The notes: generated from the letters alone by a model not told the origin. A DNA stretch of 64,000 nt from Saccharothrix sp. HUAS TT1 (GCF_040744945.1 NZ_CP160453.1:992001-1056000); one strand, 5' to 3'; positions 39,220-48,710 are shown, counted from the stretch's first letter. Translations and numbers: made by a program.

Positions 39220-40164
39220 ATGGGTTTCGTGGTGGGTCTGGACGCGGGCGGCACGAGCACCCGGGCGTTGGTGCTCGACCTGGACGGCACCCGGCTGGGC
39301 ACCGGGGTCGCGGGTGGCGCCAACCCGAACTCGCACCCGCCGGAGCTGGCCGCCGGGCACGTCCGGCAGGCGTTGACGGCGGCGCTGGACGGGTTGGACG
39401 CGGCGAAGGTCGAGGCCGGGGTGCTCGGCATGGCCGGGTCGAGCAAGCTGACCGACCCGGCGGTGGCGGCGTTGTTCGAGCAGGCGTGGCGCGGCGCGGG
39501 GCTGCGCTGCCCGATGCGGGTGGTGACGGACTGCGAGGCGGCGTTCGCGTCCGGCTCGGCGGCGCCGGACGGCACCGTGCTGGTGGCGGGGACGGGGTCG
39601 ATCGCGGCGCGGATCGCGGACCACGGGCTGGTGTCGACGGTGGGCGGGTACGGCTGGCTGCTCGGTGACGAGGGTTCGGCGTTCTGGCTGGGGCGGGAGG
39701 CCGTGCGGGCGACGCTCGTCGCGTTGGAGCGGGAGGCGGTGGAGCGGGGCTCCCTGGACGACCTGTCGATCGCCGTGCTGGCCCGGGCGGGCGTGCCGGA
39801 CGGGCCGCCGCGCGACCGCTGGCGCCGGTTGATCACCGCCGCCAACGACGCGCCGCCGATCGCCCTCGCGACCTACGCGCCCCTCGTGACGTCACACCAC
39901 ACCGCGCCGTCCGCCGACCGCGTGATCACGTCCGCCGTGCGCGTCCTGGCCGACCTGGCCGAGTCGGCCAGGCCCGCCGGTGACGACACCCCCGTCGTGC
40001 TGATGGGCAGCCTCGTGCACGCCCACCCCCTGGGCGCCCGGTTGCGGCGGGAGCTGGCCGCCCGCACCACCGCCCCCGTCACCGTCGCCACCGAGGGCGC
40101 CGCCGGCGCCGCCTGGCTGGCCGCCGTCACCCTCCACGGCCCCACCACCCCCCGCCCCCACTAA
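39220..40164 (+). CDS. BadF/BadG-type sugar kinase, likely N-acetylglucosamine kinase
   Basis: A 314-residue ASKHA-fold kinase. GLDAGGTSTRALV is the phosphate-1 loop, VTDCEAAFASG carries the catalytic Asp region, LVAGTGSIA is the phosphate-2 loop and GGYGWLLGDEGSAFWLG is typical of GlcNAc kinases. It would supply GlcNAc-6-phosphate to NagA. A CATACT -10-like sequence (39207-39212) just seven bases before the ATG suggests a leaderless message. The last 300 bases become markedly C-rich. Confidence 0.85.
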   Translation: MGFVVGLDAGGTSTRALVLDLDGTRLGTGVAGGANPNSHPPELAAGHVRQALTAALDGLDAAKVEAGVLGMAGSSKLTDPAVAALFEQAWRGAGLRCPMRVVTDCEAAFASGSAAPDGTVLVAGTGSIAARIADHGLVSTVGGYGWLLGDEGSAFWLGREAVRATLVALEREAVERGSLDDLSIAVLARAGVPDGPPRDRWRRLITAANDAPPIALATYAPLVTSHHTAPSADRVITSAVRVLADLAESARPAGDDTPVVLMGSLVHAHPLGARLRRELAARTTAPVTVATEGAAGAAWLAAVTLHGPTTPRPH

Positions 40165-40313
40165 CCCGCGCGAGTCGAACACTCGCGTCCCGCGAGTCGA
40201 ACCTCCAGGACCCCCGAGTTCAACATTCAGGGCAGTTTGCCGGTGACCTGAGTGTTGAACTCGGGGGTCCTGAGTGTTCGACACGCGGGACGTGGAGGTT
40301 CGACTCGCGCGGA
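40165..40313. repeat. 22-bp intergenic repeat array C with 26-bp inverted arms
   Basis: Forward units have their GTC/GTT cores at 40174, 40196 and 40218; reversed units have TTGAAC/TTCGAC cores at 40255, 40277 and 40299. All spacings within each half are 22 bp. At the turning point 40206-40231 and 40247-40272 form a 26-bp stem with one mismatch. The array lies between convergent genes and probably also ends transcription. Confidence 0.85.
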
Positions 40314-40315
40314 GA

Positions 40316-40948
40316 TCACGAGCGGGGGTGGCGGAGGCCCGGGTGGGTGGCGGGGAGGGTGCGGCGGAGGACGTACCAGCTCACGGCGATGCAGGCGACC
40401 TGGAGCGGCCAGGTCAGGGCGACGCGCATGATGCCCAGCAGGACGACCTCGCCCGCCAGCCAGAGGGCGCCGAAGACGAGGACGCGCAGCAGGTACTGGC
40501 CCACCCACGGCCACGAGGCGTAGCGGTAGGCGCGCAGCAGGTCCGGGTCGCGGCGCCAGCGGAACTTCTGGCCGGTGACCAGCCCCACGACGACGCCGAG
40601 CAGCGGCCAGCGGACCACGATGGACGCGGCCCACACCAGGGTCGAAGCGGCGTTCAGGAAGATCTGCACGAGGAAGAAGTCCTCGGCCCGGCCGGTCTGC
40701 ACCGCGACGTACGCGGCCACGACCACGAGCGACACCGACACCAGCAGGGCGCGCGGCCGGCTGCCCCGCACCAGCCGGACGACACCGACGACCACGCCGC
40801 ACGCCACGGCCGCCAGCGCGCCGGCCATCACCGAGTTCCCGCCCAGCAGCCACCCCACCACGAACGCCAGCGGCGGCAGCGAGGCGTCCAGGGCGCCACC
40901 CCGCCCGCCCAGCAACGAGGCCAGCGACTCCTGACGCGTGTCGGTCAT
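40316..40948 (-). CDS. DUF3159 family membrane protein
   Basis: A 210-residue actinobacterial membrane protein with about five transmembrane helices. The DUF3159 features are the hydrophobic LPPLAFVVGWLLGG start, the VTGQKFRWRRDPDLLRAYRYAS loop with conserved Arg/Tyr, and the LRVLVFGALWLAGEV helix. Function is unknown for the family. It is divergent from the ROK operon. ATG 40948 is the start. Confidence 0.85.
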   Translation of the reverse strand: MTDTRQESLASLLGGRGGALDASLPPLAFVVGWLLGGNSVMAGALAAVACGVVVGVVRLVRGSRPRALLVSVSLVVVAAYVAVQTGRAEDFFLVQIFLNAASTLVWAASIVVRWPLLGVVVGLVTGQKFRWRRDPDLLRAYRYASWPWVGQYLLRVLVFGALWLAGEVVLLGIMRVALTWPLQVACIAVSWYVLRRTLPATHPGLRHPRS

Positions 40949-41044
40949 GCCTCCAGGGTGCCTTAGGCCTGCCTAACCCAGGTAACGGACCCGTGTCGCC
41001 CCATTGACCGCCGTGAGGCCCGTCACTACCGTCATCCCGAAATC

Positions 41045-41063
41045 GTCTGGAAAGTTAACAGAC
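41045..41063. promoter_or_regulatory. Inverted repeat upstream of the ROK regulator, candidate operator
   Basis: GTCTG-N9-CAGAC, with GTTAAC overlapping its centre and right arm (41054-41059), ends two bases before the AGGAG ribosome site of the ROK gene. Short GTTAAC-containing palindromes resemble sites of NagC/XylR-type ROK repressors, so autoregulation is plausible. Confidence 0.5.
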
Positions 41064-41073
41064 AGGAGTGCCG

Positions 41074-42297
41074 ATGCGAGCCGGGAGCCCGAGGCTGCTG
41101 CGCGAGATCAACGACCGCGCGGCCATCGAGGCGCTGCTCCGCAGCGGTCCGCTGACCAGGGCGGAGCTGGAGGGGATCATCGGCCTGTCCAAGCCGGCGA
41201 CCGCGCAGCTCCTGACCCGACTGGAAGAAGAGGGCACGGTCCTGCGCAACGGCCTGCGCGGCGGCGGGCGCGGACCGCGGGCCCAGCTCTGGACGGTCAA
41301 CGGCGCGCTGGCCCACGTCGCCGCCGTCGACCTCACCCCCGACTCGGTCGACATCGCCATCGCCGACATCTCCGGCGCCACGCTCACCGAGCACCGCGCC
41401 CCGATGCCGCGGACCGACGTGCTGGAGGCGTTCCGCGGCGCGTTCACCAAGGCCGTCACGCAGGCGGGCCTGACCACCGACGCGCTGCACCACGTCGTCG
41501 TCGGCAGCCCCGGCGCGGTGGACCCGGCGACCGGCGGGCTGAACTACGCGCCGCACATGCCGGGCTGGGCCGACCTGGACATCCCCCGCGAGCTGGCCGC
41601 GCTCCTCGACACCCCCGTCACCGTCGAGAACGACGTCAACCTGGTCGCGCTGGAGGAGATGATCGCCGGCCGGGCCGTCGGGGTGCGGGACTTCGTGCTG
41701 CTCTGGCCCGCCGACGCGGTCGGCGCGGCCGTCGTGGTCAACGGCGTGCTCATCAGGGGCGCGACCGGGGGCGCGGGCGAGATCGACGCCATGCAGGTCC
41801 CCGACCACGCGCACGCCGACACGGGCACCGCGCGCACCGGCAGCCGCTACGGCGAGCTGCTGGACAGCCCCGCCATCGCCCGCCTGGCCCGCGCGCACGG
41901 CGTCTCCGCCCGCACCGGCCAGGCCGCCGTGGCGAAGGCGCTGGGCGAGGGCCCGGCCGGCCGGGAGTTCCTGGTCGACCTGGCCCGCCGGATCGCCACC
42001 GGCGTGGCGAACGTGGTCGCCGTGCTCGACCCCGAACTGGTGCTGCTCTCCGGCGGGATCGCGCAGGCGGGCGGCACGGCGCTCGCCGACCTCGTCGCGG
42101 CCGAGCTGCGCCGCCTGGTGGTGCCCCGCACCCCCGTCCAACTCGCCCTGGTGACCGGGAAACCGGTGCGCTCCGGCGCGCTGCACTCCGCGCTGTCGGT
42201 CGTCAGGGAACAGGTGTTCGGTCTGCCCGCCGCCACGACCGAGCCCTTCCGCGGTCCGAACCAGCAGGACGCGACCGCACCGAGCACGTCGAGATGA
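41074..42297 (+). CDS. ROK-family transcriptional regulator
   Basis: A 407-residue repressor with an N-terminal winged helix (LTRAELEGIIGLSKPATAQLLTRL, about residues 27-50) and a C-terminal sugar-kinase-like ROK domain. The usual ROK zinc motif CxCGxxGC is missing: the matching region reads DAMQVPDHAHADTGTARTG. It therefore may sense a sugar without the zinc site. ATG 41074 is preferred because AGGAG lies five bases upstream. It precedes an ABC importer by 10 bp and should control it. Confidence 0.88.
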   Translation: MRAGSPRLLREINDRAAIEALLRSGPLTRAELEGIIGLSKPATAQLLTRLEEEGTVLRNGLRGGGRGPRAQLWTVNGALAHVAAVDLTPDSVDIAIADISGATLTEHRAPMPRTDVLEAFRGAFTKAVTQAGLTTDALHHVVVGSPGAVDPATGGLNYAPHMPGWADLDIPRELAALLDTPVTVENDVNLVALEEMIAGRAVGVRDFVLLWPADAVGAAVVVNGVLIRGATGGAGEIDAMQVPDHAHADTGTARTGSRYGELLDSPAIARLARAHGVSARTGQAAVAKALGEGPAGREFLVDLARRIATGVANVVAVLDPELVLLSGGIAQAGGTALADLVAAELRRLVVPRTPVQLALVTGKPVRSGALHSALSVVREQVFGLPAATTEPFRGPNQQDATAPSTSR

Positions 42298-42307
42298 AGG
42301 AGAGCAC

Positions 42308-43636
42308 ATGCGCAAGCTCCACCGCGCAGCGTTGCTGTGCGTGGCCGCGGCGGTGTCCCTGACCGCTTGCGCGGCGGGCTCCGGCGGGAACACCGGGCAG
42401 TCCGGGCCGGCGGCGGCCCCCGGCCGGGAGGACGCGTTCTCCCTGACCGTCTGGAGCAACTACTCCGGCCGCGAGCAGGCCGAGGTGACCAAGGCGCTGG
42501 AGAGCTTCAAGGAGAAGTTCCCCAACGCCGAGATCAGGCACGAGGGCAGCCAGGACGACGACAAGATCACCGCGGGCATCCGCGGCGGCAACCCGCCGGA
42601 CGTGGCCATGTCGTTCACCACGGACAACCTCGGCCAGTTCTGCACCAGCGGCTCGTTCCAGGACCTCGAGCCCTACATCGAGCGGGACGGCGTCGACCTC
42701 GGCCAGATCCCGGACGCCGTGCGCTCGTACACCGAGCACGAGGGCGACCGCTGCGCGATGCCCCTGCTCAGCGACGTCTACGGGCTGTACTACAACAAGG
42801 ACATGCTGGCCGAGGCGGGCATCACCGAGCCGCCGAGGACGACGGCCGAGCTGCTGGACTTCGCCAAGCGCACCACGAAGAAGGCGGCGGACGGCTCGAT
42901 CGAGGTCGCGGGCTTCGTGCCGACCATGCTGTTCTACGCCAACCGCCCGCCGATCTGGGCGCCGAACTTCGGCGCGAAGTGGGAGACCCCGGACGGCAAG
43001 TCGGGCCTGGCGGCGCCGGAGTGGGCCGCGATGCTGGAGTTCCAGAAGGAGCTGGTCGACTTCTACGGCTACGACAACCTGGAGCGGTTCCGCGCCGGGC
43101 TCGGCCAGGAGTACTCGTCCGACCACGCGTTCCACCGGAAGAAGATCGCCATGATGATCGACGGCGAGTACCGGACGGCGTTCCTCGAGGACCAGGCTCC
43201 GGACGTGCGGTTCGGCACCGCGCCGTTCCCGGTGGTCAAGCCCGAGCTGTACGGCACCGGCTTCACCGCCGGGACGATCATGGGCGTGCCGAAGGGCGCG
43301 AAGAACCCCGGCGCGGCGTGGGAGCTGGTCAAGCACCTGTCGTTCGACACCGACACCATCGTGGACCTGGCCAACGGCATCAAGAACATCCCGAGCACGA
43401 AGGCCGCGCTGGCCGACCCGCGGCTGGAGGTGGACGAGAACTTCAGGACGTTCATCGACCTGGCCGGTTCGGGCAAGCTGCAGGGCAACCCGGTCACGCC
43501 GATCGGTGACGCGCACATCAAGGCGGTCGGCGACTTCGCCACGTCCTGGCAGGCGGGCAAGGTGCCCGACCTGATGGAGGGCCTGCGCGAGGTCGACCGG
43601 GACATCGACGACCGGATCGCGAAGAGCGGCAAGTAG
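42308..43636 (+). CDS. ABC transporter sugar-binding lipoprotein
   Basis: A 442-residue family 1 solute-binding protein. The lipobox is SLTACAAG (cysteine about residue 21), then a Gly-rich linker and the periplasmic-binding-protein fold beginning at FSLTVWSNYSG. It delivers its ligand to the two permeases directly downstream. From the GH4 enzyme and kinase in the same operon, a beta-linked disaccharide or glycoside is the likely substrate. Confidence 0.9.
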   Translation: MRKLHRAALLCVAAAVSLTACAAGSGGNTGQSGPAAAPGREDAFSLTVWSNYSGREQAEVTKALESFKEKFPNAEIRHEGSQDDDKITAGIRGGNPPDVAMSFTTDNLGQFCTSGSFQDLEPYIERDGVDLGQIPDAVRSYTEHEGDRCAMPLLSDVYGLYYNKDMLAEAGITEPPRTTAELLDFAKRTTKKAADGSIEVAGFVPTMLFYANRPPIWAPNFGAKWETPDGKSGLAAPEWAAMLEFQKELVDFYGYDNLERFRAGLGQEYSSDHAFHRKKIAMMIDGEYRTAFLEDQAPDVRFGTAPFPVVKPELYGTGFTAGTIMGVPKGAKNPGAAWELVKHLSFDTDTIVDLANGIKNIPSTKAALADPRLEVDENFRTFIDLAGSGKLQGNPVTPIGDAHIKAVGDFATSWQAGKVPDLMEGLREVDRDIDDRIAKSGK

Positions 43637-43638
43637 GG

Positions 43639-44619
43639 ATGACGGCCACGCTGGACCGCGTGGGCGCGACGCGGACCGCCCCGGCCAAGGGGCGGTCCCG
43701 TTCCCGCGCGCGCCACCGCTTGACCGTGCTGGCGCTGATGGCGCCCGCGCTGGTGGGTTTCCTGCTGTTCTTCGGCTACCCGCTGGTCGCCACGATCGGG
43801 TTCTCCTTCACCAGGTACGACCTGATCAACCCGCCGGAGTGGGTCGGCTGGGAGAACTACGCCTACATGTTCTCCGACAAGCTGTTCCGGACCGCCGTGC
43901 ACAACACGCTGTGGTTCGTCGTGGTGCTGACGGTCGCGCGGGTCGTCTTCGCGCTCGGCGTCGCGTCGGTGATCGCCCGGCTGAAGACGGGCGTCGGGCT
44001 GGTCCGGACGCTGTGCTACCTGCCGTCGCTGGCGCCACCGGTGGCGGCCACGCTGGTGTTCTTCCTGGTCATGCGGCCCAACGGCGGGCCGCTGGACGCG
44101 TTCCTCGGGTGGTTCGGGATCGAGGGGCCGCTGTGGTTCGCCGACCCGGCGTGGGCCAAGCCGGGCATCGCGGCGGTCGTGCTGTGGGTGTCCGGCGACC
44201 TGATGATCATCGTGCTGGCGGCGATCCTGGACGTGCCGCGGGAGCAGCACGAGGCCGCGGAGCTGGACGGCGCGGGCGTGGTGCGGCGGTGGTGGCACAT
44301 CACGCTGCCGACCATCTCGCCGGTGCTGCTGTTCGGGGTGGTCAACTCGATCGTCCTGGCGCTGCAGCTGTTCACCCAGGCGGTGGTGGCCGGGTCGGCG
44401 GCCAGCGGGTCGGCCGACGTGACCGGGTCGACGAAGGTGCTCGGCTTCCCGGAGAACTCGACGCTGACGTTCCCGATGTGGCTGTACACGCAGGGCTTCC
44501 GGTACTTCGACATGGGGTACGCGGCGGCGATGGCGACCGTGCTGTTCGTGATCTCGTTCGCGGCCACGGCGGTGCTGGTGCAGCGGATGCGCAGGGCGTC
44601 GCACCAGGAGGAGTCATGA
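43639..44619 (+). CDS. ABC sugar permease 1
   Basis: A 326-residue membrane subunit (MalF-like) with six transmembrane helices after a basic N-terminus. The EAA loop reads HEAAELDGAGVVRRWWHITLP. It starts two bases after the binding-protein stop and overlaps the second permease by four bases (ATGA). No ATPase is encoded nearby. Confidence 0.9.
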   Translation: MTATLDRVGATRTAPAKGRSRSRARHRLTVLALMAPALVGFLLFFGYPLVATIGFSFTRYDLINPPEWVGWENYAYMFSDKLFRTAVHNTLWFVVVLTVARVVFALGVASVIARLKTGVGLVRTLCYLPSLAPPVAATLVFFLVMRPNGGPLDAFLGWFGIEGPLWFADPAWAKPGIAAVVLWVSGDLMIIVLAAILDVPREQHEAAELDGAGVVRRWWHITLPTISPVLLFGVVNSIVLALQLFTQAVVAGSAASGSADVTGSTKVLGFPENSTLTFPMWLYTQGFRYFDMGYAAAMATVLFVISFAATAVLVQRMRRASHQEES

Positions 44620-45524
44620 CGGCGGGCACGGCGGGCACGGCGGGCTCGACGGGATCGGCGGGTGTGGCGGGCTCGGCGGGCTCGGTGGTGGCGGGTGTCC
44701 GGTGGCGCAAGGCGCTGGAGTGGGTGGCGGTGCACAGCCTCGGGTTGGCGCTGGGGCTGATGTTCGCGCTGCCGGTCCTGTTCGTCTTCCTGACCGCGGT
44801 GATGTCGGACGACCAGGCGTTCACGAAGGACCTGTGGCCGCGCGAGTGGCACTGGGGGAACTTCCTGGAGGTGTTCGACAAGGCGCCGCTGCTGGGGTAC
44901 CTGGGCAACAGCCTGTTGTACTCGCTGCTGGCGACGGCCGGGATGCTGCTGTCGTCGGTGCCGGCGGCCTACGCGCTGGCGAAGTTGCGGTGGCGCGGGC
45001 GCAACGTGGTCTTCCTGCTGGTGGTGGCCGCGATGATGCTGCCGCCGCAGGTCGTCGCCGTGCCGCTGTACGACACGTGGTCGAGCCTCGGGCTGACCGG
45101 GACGCTGTGGCCGCTCATCGTGCCGTACTTCCTGTTCGACGCGTTCAGCGTCTTCCTGCTGCGGCAGTTCATCCTGACGATCCCGCAGTCCTACGTGGAC
45201 GCGGCGCGGGTGGACGGTTGCACCGAGTTCCAGGCGCTGGTGCGGGTCGTCGTGCCGATGGCGCGGCCGGGGATCGCGGCGACCGCGCTGTTCTGCTTCC
45301 TGTACACGTGGAACGACTACTTCGGACCACTGCTCTACACGAGCGAGAGGCCGGACCGGTGGACGCTGTCGTTGGCGCTGTCCTCGTTCAGGGGCATGCA
45401 CCACGTGCAGTGGAACCTGGCGATGGCCGTCACGTTGCTGATCATGATCCCGGCGGTGGTGCTGTTCGTGCTCGCGCAGCGCTCGTTCGTCCGGGGCATC
45501 ACTTTCACGGGGGTCAAGGGGTGA
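44616..45524 (+). CDS. ABC sugar permease 2
   Basis: A 302-residue MalG-like subunit with six transmembrane helices; the EAA-type loop reads DAARVDGCTEFQALVRVVVP. The first 28 residues are a low-complexity Thr/Ala/Gly/Ser stretch coded by imperfect 9-base repeats, which probably arose by slippage and has no clear role. It overlaps both neighbours by four bases. Confidence 0.9.
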   Translation: MTAGTAGTAGSTGSAGVAGSAGSVVAGVRWRKALEWVAVHSLGLALGLMFALPVLFVFLTAVMSDDQAFTKDLWPREWHWGNFLEVFDKAPLLGYLGNSLLYSLLATAGMLLSSVPAAYALAKLRWRGRNVVFLLVVAAMMLPPQVVAVPLYDTWSSLGLTGTLWPLIVPYFLFDAFSVFLLRQFILTIPQSYVDAARVDGCTEFQALVRVVVPMARPGIAATALFCFLYTWNDYFGPLLYTSERPDRWTLSLALSSFRGMHHVQWNLAMAVTLLIMIPAVVLFVLAQRSFVRGITFTGVKG

Positions 45525-46792
45525 AGCTCACCGTTGTCGGCGGCGGGTCGACGTACACGCCGGAACTGGTCGACGGGATCGCGGGCCGGCGGACGAGCCT
45601 CGTGGTCGACGAGATCGCGCTGGTCGATCCGGACGCCTCGCGGCTGGAGGTGGTGGGGGCGTTCTCCCGGCGGTTGCTGGAGCACGCCGGGCACCCCGCG
45701 AGGGTGACGACCACCTCGGACCTGGAGGAGGGCGCCGAGGGCGCGTCGGCCGTGTTGTTGCAGCTCAGGGTGGGTGGCCAGACGGCACGGGCGTCGGACG
45801 AGACGTTCCCGCTGGTGTGCGACTGCGTCGGGCAGGAGACGACCGGCGCGGGCGGCCTGGCCAAGGCGCTGCGGACCGTGCCGGTGGTGCTGGACATCGC
45901 CGAACGGGTGCGCGCGGTGGCCGGCGAGGACACCTGGATCGTCAACTTCACCAACCCGGTCGGGATCGTGACGCGGGCGCTGCTGCAGGCCGGTCACCGC
46001 GCGGTGGGGCTGTGCAACGTGGCGATCACGTTCCAGCGGTGGACGTCGGCGCTGCTGGGCGTCGAGCCGGAGTCGGTGCGGCTGGAGCACGTCGGGCTCA
46101 ACCACCTGAGCTGGGAGACCGGCGTGTTCGTGGACGGCGTCGACCGGTTGCCCGAGCTGCTGGACCGGCACGGCGACGCGCTCGGCGAGCACGTCGGGCT
46201 GCCCGGGTCGTTCGTGCGGCGGCTGGGGATGGTGCCGTCCTACTACCTGAAGTACTTCTACGAGCACGACGAGGTCGTGCGGAAGCAGAAGACCGAACCG
46301 CCCAGGGCCGAGGTGGTGGCCAGGGTGGAAAAGGAGCTGCTGGACGTGTACGGCGACGTCGGGGTGGTGACCAAGCCCGAGCAGCTGTCGCAGCGCGGGG
46401 GCGCCTACTACTCGGAGGCGGCGGTGCAGCTGGTGCACGCGCTGACCGGCGGCGGTGGCGCGGAGCAGCACGTGGTGAACGTGCGCAACGGCGGGACGCT
46501 GCCGTTCCTGCCGGACGACGCCGTGATCGAGGTGCCCTCGGTGGTGGACGGCGGTGGCGCCGTGCCGCTGCCCGTGCCGCCGGTGCCGCCGTCGGCGGCG
46601 GGGTTGATCGCGCACGTGACCGGTTACGAGCTGCTGGCGCTGGAGGCGGCGGTGCGGGGCGGGCGCGACCGGGTGGCGGACGCGCTGCTCGCGCACCCGT
46701 TGATCGGGCAGCACGCGGTGGCCGAGCGGCTGGCCGACGAGCTGGTCGCGCGCAACGCCGACTTCCTGCCGTGGGCGAAGGGGATGGCGTGA
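45521..46792 (+). CDS. GH4 6-phospho-beta-glucosidase-type hydrolase
   Basis: A 423-residue NAD- and metal-dependent glycosidase of family GH4. GGGSTYTPELVDG is the NAD loop, NFTNPVGIVTRAL and GLCNVAI carry the metal-binding Asn and Cys, and LNHLSW the metal His. Family enzymes oxidise C3 of a 6-phospho-sugar and cleave by elimination. GTG 45521 overlaps the permease stop by four bases. Because a kinase gene follows, the substrate may be phosphorylated inside the cell rather than by a PTS. Confidence 0.92.
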   Translation: MKLTVVGGGSTYTPELVDGIAGRRTSLVVDEIALVDPDASRLEVVGAFSRRLLEHAGHPARVTTTSDLEEGAEGASAVLLQLRVGGQTARASDETFPLVCDCVGQETTGAGGLAKALRTVPVVLDIAERVRAVAGEDTWIVNFTNPVGIVTRALLQAGHRAVGLCNVAITFQRWTSALLGVEPESVRLEHVGLNHLSWETGVFVDGVDRLPELLDRHGDALGEHVGLPGSFVRRLGMVPSYYLKYFYEHDEVVRKQKTEPPRAEVVARVEKELLDVYGDVGVVTKPEQLSQRGGAYYSEAAVQLVHALTGGGGAEQHVVNVRNGGTLPFLPDDAVIEVPSVVDGGGAVPLPVPPVPPSAAGLIAHVTGYELLALEAAVRGGRDRVADALLAHPLIGQHAVAERLADELVARNADFLPWAKGMA

Positions 46793-47790
46793 CGGAGCGG
46801 GTGCTCGCCGTCGACGGCGGGAACAGCAAGACGGCGATGGCGCTGGTGGACGTGGACGGGCGGGTGCTCGCCCACGTGCGCGGGCCCGGCGCGTCACCGC
46901 AGAACGTGGGGTTGGAGCGGAGCCTGGAGGTGTTCGGCGAGCTGGTGCGGGAGGTCGCCGAGCTGGCGGGGGTGGGGGGTGGCCAGGTCGCCGCGCACAC
47001 GGCGGCGTACCTGGCCGGCGCGGACCTGCCCAAGGAGGAGGACGACCTGCGCGCGGCGTTCGAGGCGCGGGGGTGGTCGGCGACGACGGTGGTGGGGAAC
47101 GACACGTTCGCCCTGCTCAGGGCGGGGACTGCGGACGGCGTCGGGGTCGCCGTGGTGTGCGGCGCGGGGATCAACTGCGTGGCGGTCGCGCCGGACGGGC
47201 GGACGCACCGGTTCCCGGCGCTGGGGCGGATCTCGGGTGACTGGGGCGGCGGCGCGCACATCGGGTCGGAGGCGTTGTGGCTGGCGGCGCGGGCCGAGGA
47301 CGGGCGCGGCGAGCCGACGGCGTTGCTGGACGCGGTGGTCGCGCACTACGGCACGGCGACGGTCGCCGAGGCGGTGCAGCGGCTGCACTTCGAGGAGGTC
47401 GAGTTCGACCCGCACGTGCTGTGCCCGCTGCTGTTCGAGGTGGCGGCGGGTGGTGACGCGGTGGCGCGGTCGGTGGTGGACCGGCTGGTGGAGGAGGTCG
47501 AGCTGCTGGCGCGGGTGTCGCTGACCCGGCTGGGGCTGCTGGCGGAGCCGGTCGACGTGGTGCTCGGGGGCGGCGTGCTCACCGGGACGGGCGGGGTGGT
47601 GGTCGACGCGGTCGCGACGAGGCTTCGGGAGTCCGCACCGGCGGCGCGGGTGCGGGTGGTGGACGTGCCACCGGTCGTCGGGGCGGCGCTGCTCGGGCTG
47701 GACGCGCTCGGCGCGTCGCCGGGGGCCGAGGTGCGGCTGCGGACGGAGTACGGCGTTGGGGGTGATGTGCGACTCACTCGGTCGGGGTAA
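46789..47790 (+). CDS. BadF/BadG-type sugar kinase (N-acetylglucosamine kinase-like)
   Basis: A 333-residue ASKHA kinase. AVDGGNSKTAMALVD is the first phosphate loop, VVGNDTFALLRAG carries the likely catalytic Asp, VVCGAGINCVAV is the second phosphate loop and LGGGVLTG the adenosine motif. It resembles N-acetylglucosamine kinases but differs clearly from the one at 39,220. Coupled by a four-base overlap to the GH4 gene, it may phosphorylate the imported disaccharide to create the GH4 substrate; that is an inference. Confidence 0.83.
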   Translation: MTERVLAVDGGNSKTAMALVDVDGRVLAHVRGPGASPQNVGLERSLEVFGELVREVAELAGVGGGQVAAHTAAYLAGADLPKEEDDLRAAFEARGWSATTVVGNDTFALLRAGTADGVGVAVVCGAGINCVAVAPDGRTHRFPALGRISGDWGGGAHIGSEALWLAARAEDGRGEPTALLDAVVAHYGTATVAEAVQRLHFEEVEFDPHVLCPLLFEVAAGGDAVARSVVDRLVEEVELLARVSLTRLGLLAEPVDVVLGGGVLTGTGGVVVDAVATRLRESAPAARVRVVDVPPVVGAALLGLDALGASPGAEVRLRTEYGVGGDVRLTRSG

Positions 47791-47941
47791 ATGCGGTGAA
47801 CCACCCCATTGCCGACATCCGTTCACACCGGCGAGTGACACCTTGGTAACAGCGTTGCCAACCCGTGGTGGCGTCGGACGGACGTGGCGTTGCATTCTGG
47901 TCTGCGCGGTCATGGGGGTGTCGCGCGGAGCGGAGGGGACG

Positions 47942-48706
47942 ATGCAGGGATTGGACAGCTTCGTCGCGGTGGGGGACAGCTTCACCGAGGGCATGGACGA
48001 CCCGGCGCCCGACGGCACCTACGTGGGGTGGGCCGACCGGCTGGCGGGGATGATCTCGGCCCGGCAGCAGGGCTTCCGGTACGCCAACCTGGCGGTGCGG
48101 GGCAGGATGCTCCAGGAGATCGTGGACGAGCAGGTGCCGCTGGCGGTGGCGCTGCGGCCGGGGCTGGTCACGCTGTGCGGCGGCGGCAACGACATCCTGG
48201 TGCCCGGCAGCGACGCGGACGCGTTGGCCGAGGTGTACGAGATCGCGGTGGCCGACCTGCGGGCGGCCGGCGCGGAGGTGCTGATCTTCACCGGGTTCGA
48301 CCCGAAGCACACGCCGCTGCTGCGGTCGTTGCGCGGGAAGATCGCGATCTACAACAGCCACCTGTGGTCGGTCGCGGACCGGTACCACTGCAAGGTGGTC
48401 GACCTGTGGTCGATGTCGGTGCTGCACGACCGGCGGGCGTGGAGCGAGGACCGGTTGCACCTGTCGCCGGAGGGGCACCGGCGGGTGGCGCTGCGGGCGG
48501 CTCAGGTGTTGGGGTTCGAGACGGAGGAGGAGTGGAACGCGCCCTGGCCGCCGTTGGTGGGCGAGCACTGGATGACGCAGCGGCGGCAGGACTTGAAGTG
48601 GGCGCGGGAGCACGTGGTGCCGTGGATCGGGCGGCAGCTGCGCGGTGAGTCCATGGGTGACGGGGTCGTCCCCAAGCGCCCCGAACTCCTCCCCGTCTGC
48701 GACTGA
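47942..48706 (+). CDS. SGNH/GDSL-family hydrolase
   Basis: A 254-residue esterase/lipase-type enzyme. The four SGNH blocks are visible: GDSFTEGM with the nucleophile Ser, NLAVRGR, CGGGNDIL with the oxyanion Asn, and DRLHLSPEGH with the catalytic Asp and His. There is no signal peptide, so it acts in the cytosol; the substrate is unknown. The C-terminal 45 residues are Trp-rich. It is separated from the kinase operon by 151 bp. Confidence 0.88.
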   Translation: MQGLDSFVAVGDSFTEGMDDPAPDGTYVGWADRLAGMISARQQGFRYANLAVRGRMLQEIVDEQVPLAVALRPGLVTLCGGGNDILVPGSDADALAEVYEIAVADLRAAGAEVLIFTGFDPKHTPLLRSLRGKIAIYNSHLWSVADRYHCKVVDLWSMSVLHDRRAWSEDRLHLSPEGHRRVALRAAQVLGFETEEEWNAPWPPLVGEHWMTQRRQDLKWAREHVVPWIGRQLRGESMGDGVVPKRPELLPVCD

Positions 48707-48710
48707 CCCG

